Below, in pieces: positions 20,689 to 30,191 of a stretch of 35,593 nucleotides of DNA (position 1 is the stretch's first letter; each line of letters begins with the position of its first letter). Source of the DNA: Leucogyrophana mollusca (Eukaryota; Basidiomycota; Agaricomycetes; Boletales); contig MU266594.1 in the NCBI GenBank assembly GCA_021014945.1, forward strand, positions 1-35,593, read 5' to 3'. Below the pieces are notes generated by a model. It was not told the origin of the DNA and ran no database searches. It saw only the letters and a program-made list of their open reading frames with translations. The position numbers and the translations under genes were made by a program.

Positions 20689-23404
20689 ATGTCTTATTCT
20701 TCCCTACGGAATGGAAACGGCGCCACTCCGACCCTTCCCAACCAAGGTCGATTCCCTTCGTTTAGCATATCACAGCCCACTTTCCAGGCTCCAAACCTGC
20801 CTCATATTTCCACTTCCACTCCCGCTGCCGCACCAACCCCGAGTGCTTTCAAGGCCCCGGCACACAAGCATGCTCACCATCTGCATTCCATCCCCCCAAG
20901 GGAAAAGTCTACTCGCACCCTTATCATTGACCATATGTTATGGGTCCATGCACGAACTCGCTTTGCACAGGCCCGAGCGGAGCTGGGGATGACTGATCGC
21001 ACAGGAGGGCCCACGTCATCCAACTACCGGCATCGTGAACGCCCAGAGACATATGAGGAGGAAGAGGAGCAAGCAAGCGACGGCGAGGATGTTCGAATAC
21101 TAAAGGCGCGCGAAGGTGGACCTGGACATACCCACAACGACGACGAAGACGATCGGATACAGAGGCAGGATCTCATTCTCGCAAGAAGCTTAAGACTCCG
21201 TGCCGAAGGCCTCGAGAAAGTTGTAGCGTCTATGCTAGATCAGCCCCCTCCCGTCCACCCCATACTTGACGACGAACCTAGTACTCCCCCGACGTCACCA
21301 AAACGGCCCGAGTCACAGCACTCCCCCCAGCGTAACACTTCTCATCCACATACGCTTCCTAATGGTGTCCGCCTTCGCCTTGCTCTTGGAACAGTTATCA
21401 ACGACTTATTCGCTCGTCAGGCTCCGCCCCCACCTTATCGTCACCACCATCACCCGCCACCTATCATTGTTTCAACTGGTGGGTCGGACGAGGCCTCCTC
21501 AAGTGGTTTAACACCAGGGAACTCTCCCATAATGCAAAAAGCATCCCCCACCTCGTCTTTGAGAGCCAGCAGCACATCCTCTTTTATGAGCAACGGGAAA
21601 TTGCCACCATCGCTCAATCTTCTTTCAGGTGTTTCGGCTGCAACATCAAGTTCTTACCAATCTTCGAGCGGAGAGTTTCGTTTACCCACCCCTGCGCAGG
21701 CATCCCGTGTTCCTGGAACGGTGGTAGGTCTTTTGATTAGCCTAAGCAAACTTCCAAGAAGCAGTTAATCAACGCATATCAGAACTGGCGCGCACAATCT
21801 ACTCCCAGTCCTCGTGTCCGCGCCCTGTATATGGAAGGTGCAGATCCCTCCACTGCTAATTCACCTCCTGGATTGCGCTGCCCGAGGCATCTTCATACTG
21901 GCTGCGAAATATGTGTTGAAGCCAAACAACCTGTCAGAGTGCCTGGTGGGCCGGGAAGGGCTCGCGCACCGTCTAGTGCTGGTGGATTGGGTAGCGTTGG
22001 CATGTGGGCAGGCGATTCTCATGGGCGAGGTGTTCAGATCAGCCGTGACCGAAGCATGGGAGGAAGTGGCGGCGGGATTACTGGGTGGCAGGATGGAAGC
22101 GGCATTGGATCTGGCTTGGCGCGACCTGGCGTCAATGGCAGCGTCCTACGGAGAAAATCGAAGTGGTTTCTTCCTGATGTTGACGGTGAGCTATCTGGAA
22201 TGACTGGTGCTGGTGCTGGAAACACTCGCCTTTCCGAGTTGATACCGAGGTTCGTGCGCTTATCTGCGCTTGTCGCTATGGAGCTCGGACAGGAGCTTGG
22301 GGATGAGGAGTATGGAGAGCCGGAAGGCGATTGGATGAGAGAGCGGTCCACTAGCGAAGGTTCCTATGCTGTCCCGACATCTCCCTATATGTCTCGGCGG
22401 CCGCAGATTGAAGTCGATGCCCCTCCCTTACGACCCTCGCGCGAGTGGTATATGCTTCTGGCCGGGCTGCTCACTCGGGCGGCATTGGAGGGATATCTAA
22501 CTGGGGGCTGGCGCGGCTTGGACGCCGCTGAATGTCTGCTGTCCGTCGGCTTGGGCATGAGCGATAGCAGTAGCCGAGATCAAGATACCGGCGATGTGAC
22601 CCTCGGGTCTTCGGGCTATACGGACGAGGACGACGAGGACGACACTGCGTTCGATTGGTTTGATCCGGATGACCTACCGGGCCTGAAAGAAGCGATTCGG
22701 ATTATGTTTCCCGCCCTACAGAGAACGAGGAACAGAGCTGCACCAAGGAGAGAAGGTGCCGAAGCAGAATTTGAGGCAGAGATGGAAGAGCGTCTAAGAA
22801 AGGCGAGTAATTTCGCCACTGAAGTTTCTCCAATAGATAATTACTTTATTTCCATCATTTCTGTGATGCCGTTGGGGTCGATTGTTGACGCGGTTTTCTA
22901 GTTTTACGCTATTCCTGCACTGACACCCGATTTATCGACACACATGGAAGACTTGTAAGTTAACACCGCGATTGATTCCAACTCGCATCTAAATGCGAGT
23001 TTAGGGCATGGCATTACCCAGCGGAGCCCGTCGAGCGCGCTGCGATGCGCTTTTGCGAAGCCATCGCGAAATGGCGGGGTAAGCCCGAATTGGAGACTGT
23101 GCGTAATGTGCATTTCATTTTCCTTTGACTCAGCGGAAATCTCATTCATTACACTTAGTACAAGAAAAAGCCCAAAGATCTTGCTACCCCTGGGGGTTCC
23201 AGTATGACCATCGAATCTCTTGTACATTCCAATCCGACCAGTCCGACAAGCGGAGCTTTCCTTGTCCAGGACAGCTCGGCAAAGTCTAATAGGCCTCCGA
23301 TAGAAAAGTATTTTACGCCACCTTTATACTCTGCTTGGGGGAGGAATAAACGACGGCGGTCCTTCGATGATGGAGAACTTCCTGGTAAGAGGATCCACGG
23401 GTAA
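20689..23404 (+). CDS. Uncharacterised conserved basidiomycete protein with a CPRH..CEIC motif
   Basis: Five exons (20689-21723, about 21765-22802, 22902-22954, 23005-23098, 23159-23404) give about 821 residues. The N-terminal 345 residues are Ser/Pro/His-rich and disordered, apart from one ordered block (TRTLIIDHMLWVHARTRFAQ) and acidic runs. Exon 2 starts with LINAYQNWRAQSTPSPRVRA and carries C384-P-R-H-x-H-x-x-C392-x-x-C395, a possible zinc site. Later come two helical blocks (EWYMLLAGLLTRAALEGYL, WRGLDAAECLLSVGLG), an acidic DEDDEDD run and a charged helix (EFEAEMEERLRK). The C-terminus is FYAIPALTPDLSTHMEDLA, AMRFCEAIAKWRGKPELETY and a basic tail with NKRRRSF, possibly nuclear. I recall similar proteins in other Agaricomycetes but no function. 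Intron 1 is very short (about 41 nt; its edges may shift by 3 nt), and intron 2 fits best with a GC donor at 22803. Confidence 0.7.
22981..23000 (+). repeat. Perfect 8-bp hairpin inside intron 3
   Basis: ACTCGCAT and ATGCGAGT form a perfect inverted repeat around the loop CTAA, just before the acceptor TTTAG at 23004. The loop coincides with the best candidate branch point of the intron 22955-23004. Confidence 0.8.
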
Positions 23405-23667
23405 AGGGAGCGTGTGGTATGCTTTGTAGCCTCATTTTCGCTACTTGATGTGTGTACTTCTATTGTTGACCTCCCGCCTGTACAGTATCGTTATCAAATC
23501 TTTATGGTTTACTAGCTATCGACTGCAGTTCAACTCCTCGCGGCCTAAATGGACGCGATGGACTGCCGACTACTGATCCTTCGACATCTCGTGTGTCTGA
23601 GGAACAACTGGGTACCTGTTTCAGTGCCACTTGGTCCATGCCTAATGCAATGCTTTACTGCATGCCT

Positions 23668-23690
23668 CACAAACTTTCAGTAAGTTTGTG
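23668..23690. repeat. Perfect 9-bp inverted repeat upstream of the P450
   Basis: CACAAACTT, a 5-nt loop TCAGT, and AAGTTTGTG. It lies about 330 nt before the P450 start and 265 nt after the upstream stop. It could be a binding site for a dimeric regulator or an RNA hairpin; the sequence alone does not decide. Confidence 0.75.
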
Positions 23691-23975
23691 GGTCCGATCA
23701 TGGAGTCTTCATTTCGATTCTGATTTTGAACCCATCACGCCAGCCCACCTCCGTTCTCCTTGCCCGGTGATGACGGGAATCATTCCTGCCAGTATGTGAC
23801 TGTGTGCATCTCCTCCTCCCCCCACCCCTAAGGGTGGAATTATTGACGTTAGTCAGTCAAATACTTCCGGATCCTGCACACCTGGAATTAGCGGCTAAGC
23901 AAAACGCGGCAATCATTCCTTGGTAGACTCTTCATTGGCCGTCCAAATGAGTGGAACGCCGACCTCCCCTTTCTC

Positions 23976-23983
23976 TATATAAG
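23976..23983 (+). promoter_or_regulatory. TATA box of the P450 gene
   Basis: TATATAAG lies 39 nt before the P450 ATG at 24022, embedded in a CT-rich tract. This is a strong core-promoter match and suggests a regulated, TATA-driven gene with a very short leader. Confidence 0.65.
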
Positions 23984-24021
23984 CTGAGGCGGAGTGAGGT
24001 TGTTTTCCAGCCTCTTTCTTC

Positions 24022-26328
24022 ATGTATCCTTCTAACACTGTAGATGCACTCGCGTTATTAGCTGTCCTCTTTCTCTTCAAGAGGTACTGGGTCGAAAGGA
24101 AGGTAAATCCACGTGGTCTTCCTTTGCCCCCTGGTCCACCGCGGCTGCCTATCATTGGCAACTTGCTCGGAGTGAATCTAGGTGCTCAGTGGCTGACATA
24201 TGCGATGTGGGGCAAGAAATACGGTACATTCTGTTAGCTCAGGAGGGACGACACGCTCCTCACCGCATCCGTTTGCAGGCGATCTTCTCTACGTTGAAAT
24301 CCTCGGAACCAAAATCCTCGTCCTTAACTCCGAAGAGGTTGCGAAGGACCTGTTGGACAAGCGCTCCCAGAACTACTCTGACAGACCTCAGGTGCCAATG
24401 GCGACATTGTAAGCGTTGGTGTCTGTGTGGGCTCGCATTCACTAAAGGTGTGCAGAATGGGGTGGGAGTTCAATGTGGGCTTTATACGATACGGCGACCA
24501 CTGGCGGAAACGTACGTGAAGGCCTGGTGAGGCTTCACGATAGCTGAACTTCTTTTCTTCCTCCTTTTAGACCGAAAAGTGATGCACCAGGGGCTGAAGC
24601 CGGAGGCGATGCTGAATTATAGACACATACAACTTGAAAAGGTTCACCAGCTTATCCGCAATATCCTTCAGACCCCCGATGATATGGAAGCACACATGAG
24701 GTAATGAGCTGTGTTCCCATTGCACCTCCCCTATCGCTCACATTCTGCATGTTAGAACGTCAGTCGGTCGTGGTGCATCGTTAAGGGACCGCAGCCTAAT
24801 TGTTCGTTATTATAATTACCCAGGTTCACGGCTTCAACGATAATGGTCGTCGTCTACGGGTACGAAATGGCACCACAAAATGATCGTTTCGCACAAATAG
24901 CAGACCGCGCGAGCGAGATGCTCACTAACTCATTCTTCCCTGGCGCTGCTCTTGTAAACACGTTCCCGATATGTAGGTCTTGCCTCTAAGGTTCTTTCTT
25001 CTATACTAAATAAGCTGCCCACAGTCCAGCACCTGCCGGAATGGTTTCCCGGGGCAGGATTCAAGCGCTTTGCTCGCGAGTGCCGTAAACTCACAAGAGA
25101 GCTGCGGGACGAGCCGTACGAGTATGTTAAGCGGACAATGGTGCGTTTTAGTCTCTATTTCACGCTGGATTTCGGGGGAACATACACCTGCTAGGCCGCG
25201 GGTACGGCGCCCCAATCGATGGTCTCGGAGATGATCCAAAATCAGGAAGAAGTAATGGTCATCAAGGCAATCGCTGGGACAACATACGCAGGTTAGTACG
25301 TCCCTGTTACCGAGCTGATACATCCGGATCTGATGGACATCCAGCTGCGGTAGAGACCGTTAGTACTAGCTTCTTCTTGACTGTATCCGTTTCCCTGATG
25401 CTACTAAGCGATAGTCATCCTCTGCTTTGTCCTCCTTCATGATGGCCATGGTAATGTTCCCCGAAGTCCAGAAGAAGGCACAAGTCGAGATCGACCTCCT
25501 GACGGGCGGAAGCAGACTTCCCGACTATCACGACCGGAATTCCTTGGTGTATATCGAAGCCATCTATCGAGAAGTGCTGCGATGGGCTCAGGTAACTCCA
25601 CTAGGTCAGTCTAGTGCTGCAATGTCCTCCACGCCATCTCGTCACTGACCTCACTGGCCTCGCCCCACCTTGGTCCTAGGTGTGCCTCATATGACCACGG
25701 AGAGTGATATATACAAGGGATACTTTATCCCAAAAGGTAAGTACAGTTCCACGGCGACCCGGGCTTTGTTCACGCTTCTTTGTCAAGATACCATCGTGTT
25801 CGCCAACATCTGGTAAGGGCTTCACCTATGTTCTACGGATGTCACTGACACATTGCAGGGCTATGACGCACAATGACGTGCAATACCATGATCCCATGAA
25901 GTTCATGCCAGAAAGGTTTCTGACCGCAGACGGCGAATTGACAGATGACCTTGCACAACAGCAGTTTGGCTTCGGCCGACGGTGAGTAATGCGAGTTTTC
26001 TGCAGCGTTTCTTTCCGCTAACTAGGCATGCTTAGTGTCTGTGTTGGCCGTTATTTAGCCGAGGCTTCAATCTGGATTGCAATTGTGAATATCTTGGCTG
26101 CCTTTAGCATTGGAAAGGCGAAGGACGAGGATGGACATGAAATCGAACCCTCAGGGGAGTACACCCCAGGTGTTATCATGTATGTTTATTGCCGTCCCAG
26201 TGTGTTGTAGGGAAGCCCACCTGCTGACATTCTCTTTCTGCAGACATCCAAAGCCATACCCGTTCTGCATCACCCCCAGATCCCCTCACTGGGCAGGATT
26301 GGTTCAGAGCACCTCTGGCATTGTATGA
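24022..26328 (+). CDS. Cytochrome P450 monooxygenase
   Basis: Fourteen exons give 505 residues: 24022-24223, 24279-24408, 24456-24511, 24571-24700, 24824-24972, 25025-25140, 25195-25291, 25345-25358, 25415-25604, 25680-25736, 25788-25812, 25859-25981, 26036-26179, 26244-26328. A short N-terminal membrane anchor (ALALLAVLFLF) is followed by the Pro-rich hinge GLPLPPGPPRLPIIGN. The I-helix reads AAAVETSS, the K-helix ExxR is E351-V-L-R354, the PERF motif is 406-409, and the heme loop FGFGRRVCVG (425-434) carries the Cys432 ligand. It is an ER-anchored oxygenase fed by cytochrome P450 reductase. The sequence style is that of basidiomycete P450s often annotated as O-methylsterigmatocystin oxidoreductase-like; the real substrate is unknown. 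The I-helix Gly is Ala here, and that motif is carried by a 14-nt exon. It has its own TATA box. A link to the terpene synthase 24 kb away is speculative. Confidence 0.93.
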
Positions 26329-26612
26329 TCTGTCTACAAACATACGCATCAGTAAGATGTGTGTTGCAAGGTGGACGGCTACACTATTAGAAGATACATA
26401 AACGACAACTTGCAAAACTTGCAAATGTACAGGGAGTATAAAGATACGGCCATCAGAAGTGTCAATTAAGAGAATCATAGTCGTGATGCAATCGCTCGAG
26501 GGTTCATAGCGTTCGTCAAGTGTTCGTAATATGCGAGAGGTGATAGTATCAAAACAGCTAGATCCTGCAACAGATATGTCAATTCCATAAGCGTCTAAAA
26601 GCGATGGGCAGC

Positions 26613-27211
26613 TCACCATCTAGGTTGTATCCGCCGATCTGGATACATCTGCATCATGATCTGGTCAGACACGTATTCCTGTTCTATTTGGACCTGCGAA
26701 GGTCGACGTCCTCGTACTTCAGGTCGCGAGTAGGGCGAGTGTTGTGGTACTCTCTTGATTTCCAGCCCCCTGACAGTGCGGGGAATTTGTGCACTCCGGG
26801 CTCTCTCCTCCGCCAACACTCTGTCGACACTTTCTTTACCTCGTCGACGCGCATCCATTTCCATCCGCTTCAAATCTACAGCTCTTCGTTTCCTCTCCTC
26901 CTCCTCTGCAGCTTGCCGTGCCATCTCCTGCAGATAGCGTTCTGTCTCTCGTGCTCGCGTGGATGAGATTTTGTATGTGCCCTCGCAGAAGAAGCCGCCC
27001 GGAACGCCTTTACACGGATAAACGCCTTTGGCAACTTTGGGACTGTTTGCATGGATGCAATCGCGCTGTGAGCATTTGTTATGGAAGGGTGATGGCCAGC
27101 CGGTGGGAAGGGTTGATAGTTTCGGTTTTCTGTTGACTAATTCGAGGGTTAGTGGTAAGTCAGGCTATGACGTCCAGAGATAAACAGAGACAGAGACGCA
27201 CAGAATATCAT
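26613..27211 (-). CDS. Small hypothetical protein, Cys motif plus basic coiled helix
   Basis: Two exons (27211-27202 and 27136-26613), joined by a 65-nt intron with a CTAAC branch site, give 177 residues. The start ATG has an excellent context (CCACCATG), and the frame is kept exactly. Residues about 16-57 contain four Cys in NKCSQRDCIH and YPCKGVPGGFFCEG, possibly a metal site. A long charged helix follows (RYLQEMARQAAEEEERKRRA, ending about SVDRVLAEERAR), then a basic tail ending MYPDRRIQPRW. No family is recognised; the protein looks intracellular because no signal peptide is present. Its 5' end faces the RAI1 promoter side. Confidence 0.6.
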
Positions 27212-28096
27212 GGTGGGGGGTGTCAGGTATGGGAGATAATACGAAAGGGAACGAATAGGGCAGGGTTATAACAGGCAACACTTATGAAAAGGGGATGGAA
27301 ATTAGGTGCACGGTACACATTTCCGAACACGCATGAAAATCGTGTTCGGAGGTTCGCCATTTTTGATCGGCACGACCAGGGCTTGACAGACTGGTGTCGA
27401 TGGGCACGATACCAAGCCCTTCGTTCATGAAAAGACAGGCACTGGCAAGGGTTGACCTCTCATGTAGATAATTCTTCGAGGACAAGAAAGAGAAATACTA
27501 GTCAAATACTAGTACCACGGAGACGGTACTCTTGGCCAGGCCACGCGGCGAATCTTGATCAATGCCAGAACAAACTTTGACGGGAAAGGCAAGGTGCACG
27601 GCGCACAGCAAAGGGAGCCGGGTCGTTACAGGTACAACGACAACATGTTTCGTGACACGATTTTTTGCTAGATCCGCTGTGTCATCTGTTAAGCTCATTG
27701 GAGCACTTGGTTGCAGCACATTACTTGGACTGCCTGCTGCGGGTGCTCCTACGGGTAAGGCGAACATGGGAACAACCGGGTGGGAGTAGGCGGGGATAGC
27801 CCTCCTCGTGCGTCTCGATTTCGGTTCGAGTACGTCAACGCATTGCAGGAACGAGCAAGCTCTGGGAAAACACTGGGGCCTCAAGATAATCGTTCGACCA
27901 CGGGGAGGAGCTATGATGTGTCAGCGTGTCCTTCGCCAGGACTCAGATGAGTAAAGAGATGGCTTGGACATAAGAGGACATAAGCGCTCATTTTCTTACA
28001 TTTCGATTGTGGAACCGCGTGTTTGTTTGGCAAAGACTTGTGAAATCAACAACAACACTACTCCTTCGGGAGTTGCCGCCCAAGCTCCTCCCAAAC
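27212..28096. other. Divergent region upstream of RAI1
   Basis: These 885 nt separate the minus-strand small gene from RAI1. Minus-strand open frames exist at 27884-27498 (128 codons, with a Met at VVPMFALPVGAPAAGSPSN) and 27485-27282. One alternative frame near 27660-27550 is Cys-rich (CHETCCRCTCND). I could not join them into a convincing gene, so a further minus-strand gene remains possible but unproven. Confidence 0.35.
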
Positions 28097-29630
28097 ATGG
28101 CTTCGAAGCGCAAAGCAGATGTCGATCTCGCAGAAAGTCCTGCAATCAAACGGCGTCTCGTCACAGAGTGCGACCTTTCCTACCCAGCGCTTTCCCACCC
28201 ATCTTCGAATCCACCAGCCTTCCAACGCCCGAGCCAGCTCATCACTTTCTCCTACACGCCTTCCCGCACCCTTGAGTTCACGGACTCTGCACTGCGATAC
28301 TTTGTCGGGCCTCCTCGTGGTGCAGACTTGGGGTATGCATACGACCGGTGGATACGTCGTCCGGAAGAACGGGGTCGAATAGATGGCCTGTTAACTGCAT
28401 GGTCCAAAGTCCAAAAGGATATGAAGGGCAGTCACGAGGGTGTTGGAAAGGTGCCAGATGTGGGAGTAGTGAGTTGGAGGGGTGTCATGACCAAGTGAGA
28501 ATTCATTCGTGCATTTGTAGTGAGGAATGTTTTCATGGTTTGCTGTTTTGGTGAGAGAGGATATTGACAGCACCTTACGAAGAGAGGGACGGATGGGAGA
28601 TGAATGTCATGGCCCTAGATGGGACATTGTATTTCGAGGAACATCTCTCGGAGGCTAGGTTAAAGGAGAAGTAAGTAATTCGTGTCGAGTAGTCCAAATC
28701 CCTGATCGATATCCCGTAGGAACGATATGGAGCCTCGTCACCGGCTGCAGTCGTACTATGGCTATGCGTTCGAGTCCTACTGCACGTCCTCTTCGTGCCA
28801 TGACAGCCCCGCGGATGTCCCGGGTTGGAGTGGAGACGTCGATACCAACGTACAGTGGTGTAGCGTCGTTAAGACTAAGCTTGGCGACACCCGGATGATC
28901 ATCGGAGGAGAAGTTGACTGTGTGCGCGGTAAGCTGATTTTCCTCAGCTGCTTCGCGAAGTCATTTCATCAATGTTAAAGGAAAGTATACTGGGGGAACC
29001 GACAACTTCGTAGAACTCAAGACCTCGATGGCGATACGCAATCCGCATGATGAGTCTAAATTCGAGAAGTAATACATGTGCTCAATTCACCCCTACCGCC
29101 CTGTTCTCATTAATCGGAAAGGAAGCTCCTCAAGTTTTATTTCCAGTCGTTCCTCTTGGGCGTACCGGTGAGCATCAACCAAGCCCTATCTCGCTCAACT
29201 GAAATATGAAAACGTGCTGTAGGAAATCTTTGTTGGTTTCCGAAAGCCCACCGGACATTTAACGACAACACAATCTTTCCAGACTATCCAGATTCCCCGC
29301 ATGGTCCGAGGGAAGCCTGGCGCATGGGATCCCCTCGTCTGTCTTGATTGGGGACAGCAGTTCCTTAGCTTCATCAAAGCCACCGTCAAAGGCGGCTCGC
29401 GCCGAGACGTTTGGCGCGTGAGGTTTGTGCCAAAAGTGGGCGTAACGGCTGCTCTACTGGATGGTGCAGGAGTCCAAGATGTAGAGGCAGATGAGGATAG
29501 GGTTGGATTTCTACCAAGATGGTATTGGGCCGAGAACACCGCAGGTTCTGGAGGAGGGGTTGGAAGGGGCACGAATGAGCCGGATTCCGGCACGAGCGCG
29601 ATCGCGATACCAGCTGGCTGGCAGATATGA
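28097..29630 (+). CDS. RAI1: Decapping nuclease RAI1 (Rai1/Dom3Z/DXO family)
   Basis: Six exons (28097-28494, 28560-28670, 28720-28928, 28981-29068, 29122-29167, 29223-29630) give 419 residues, normal for the family. Family landmarks in order are RYFVGPPRGADLGYAYDRWI, MTKILTAPYEERDGWEMNV, YYGYAFES (Glu188), the metal-binding GGEVDC (Glu234, Asp236), VELKTS (Glu251, Lys253) and KLLKFYFQSFLLGVP (Gln277). All catalytic positions expected for the DXO fold are present. Rai1 removes incomplete or non-canonical (NAD-type or unmethylated) caps from RNA 5' ends, and in many fungi it stabilises the nuclear exonuclease Rat1. The ATG at 28097 is preferred because conserved-looking sequence begins soon after; the frame is open further upstream without similarity. 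A long antisense open frame (29830-29195) is a shadow. Confidence 0.92.
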
Positions 29631-30191
29631 GCAGGTCTCGCCATATGGAGCAGTCGCCCGACTATTGCTGCCTGACCCGCGTGAACTCCGGTTATCATGT
29701 CATGGGTTGTCATATCTGACATCGGGCACTCCATTGGGGCGCGATTCCGACTGATGTGGATCAGTGTGGATCCAGGTCTTGGCACATACGAGTCCGAGAG
29801 TCCGATACTTTCCCCTCTCTCCAGGCTCACGCTGCTGCCATCCCTCGACCGTGTCTTTTCCGCGTTTTATTGTCTTAGGCTTGTCATCGTGTTTTAATTT
29901 TACATCGCGAATCGTGTCTAAATGTGGTAACTTCACGGTAAAAAAAGGCACAAAATTTCCACAACCGTCGAGTGCGGGTAAATTCGTGCGTGGGAATTCG
30001 GATGAATAAGACGAGCGCGTCGTCGCGTGCTTTCCTCCTTAACGCGCTCCTCATCGCTTCACACAGCGTCCATAATTCCATCTTTCCTACCGCTCGCAAA
30101 GCTGAGACAATCTTTGTTGCTGTCGACGACGTCGACGCCGAAGAGCGCTGTGTATAGACTGTAAATATCTAACAGGAACGACGCGCCCCAG
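29631..30191. other. Spacer between RAI1 and the WHI5-like gene
   Basis: No confident gene. The minus strand is open over 29951-29700 (83 codons from a GTG; HLDTIRDVKLKHDDKPKTIK) and 30099-29884 in another frame. They have a protein-like look but no ATG-led model or splice pair joins them, and neither is recognised. Confidence 0.35.

Larger units (their letters stand above)
23405..24021. other. Spacer and P450 promoter
   Basis: The 617 nt between the uncharacterised gene and the P450 hold no recognised gene; the open frame 23593-23799 is without similarity. They contain a perfect inverted repeat and a TATA box, listed separately. Confidence 0.55.

Noticed and set aside
12833..23781. Shared 14-mer GGTGATGACGGGAA near 12835 and 23766
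   Set aside because: A match of this length is expected by chance about once or twice in 35 kb; the flanks do not match.
29195..29830. 211-codon minus-strand open frame antisense to RAI1
   Set aside because: It is a frame shadow over the strongly supported RAI1 last exon, with no splice or motif support.
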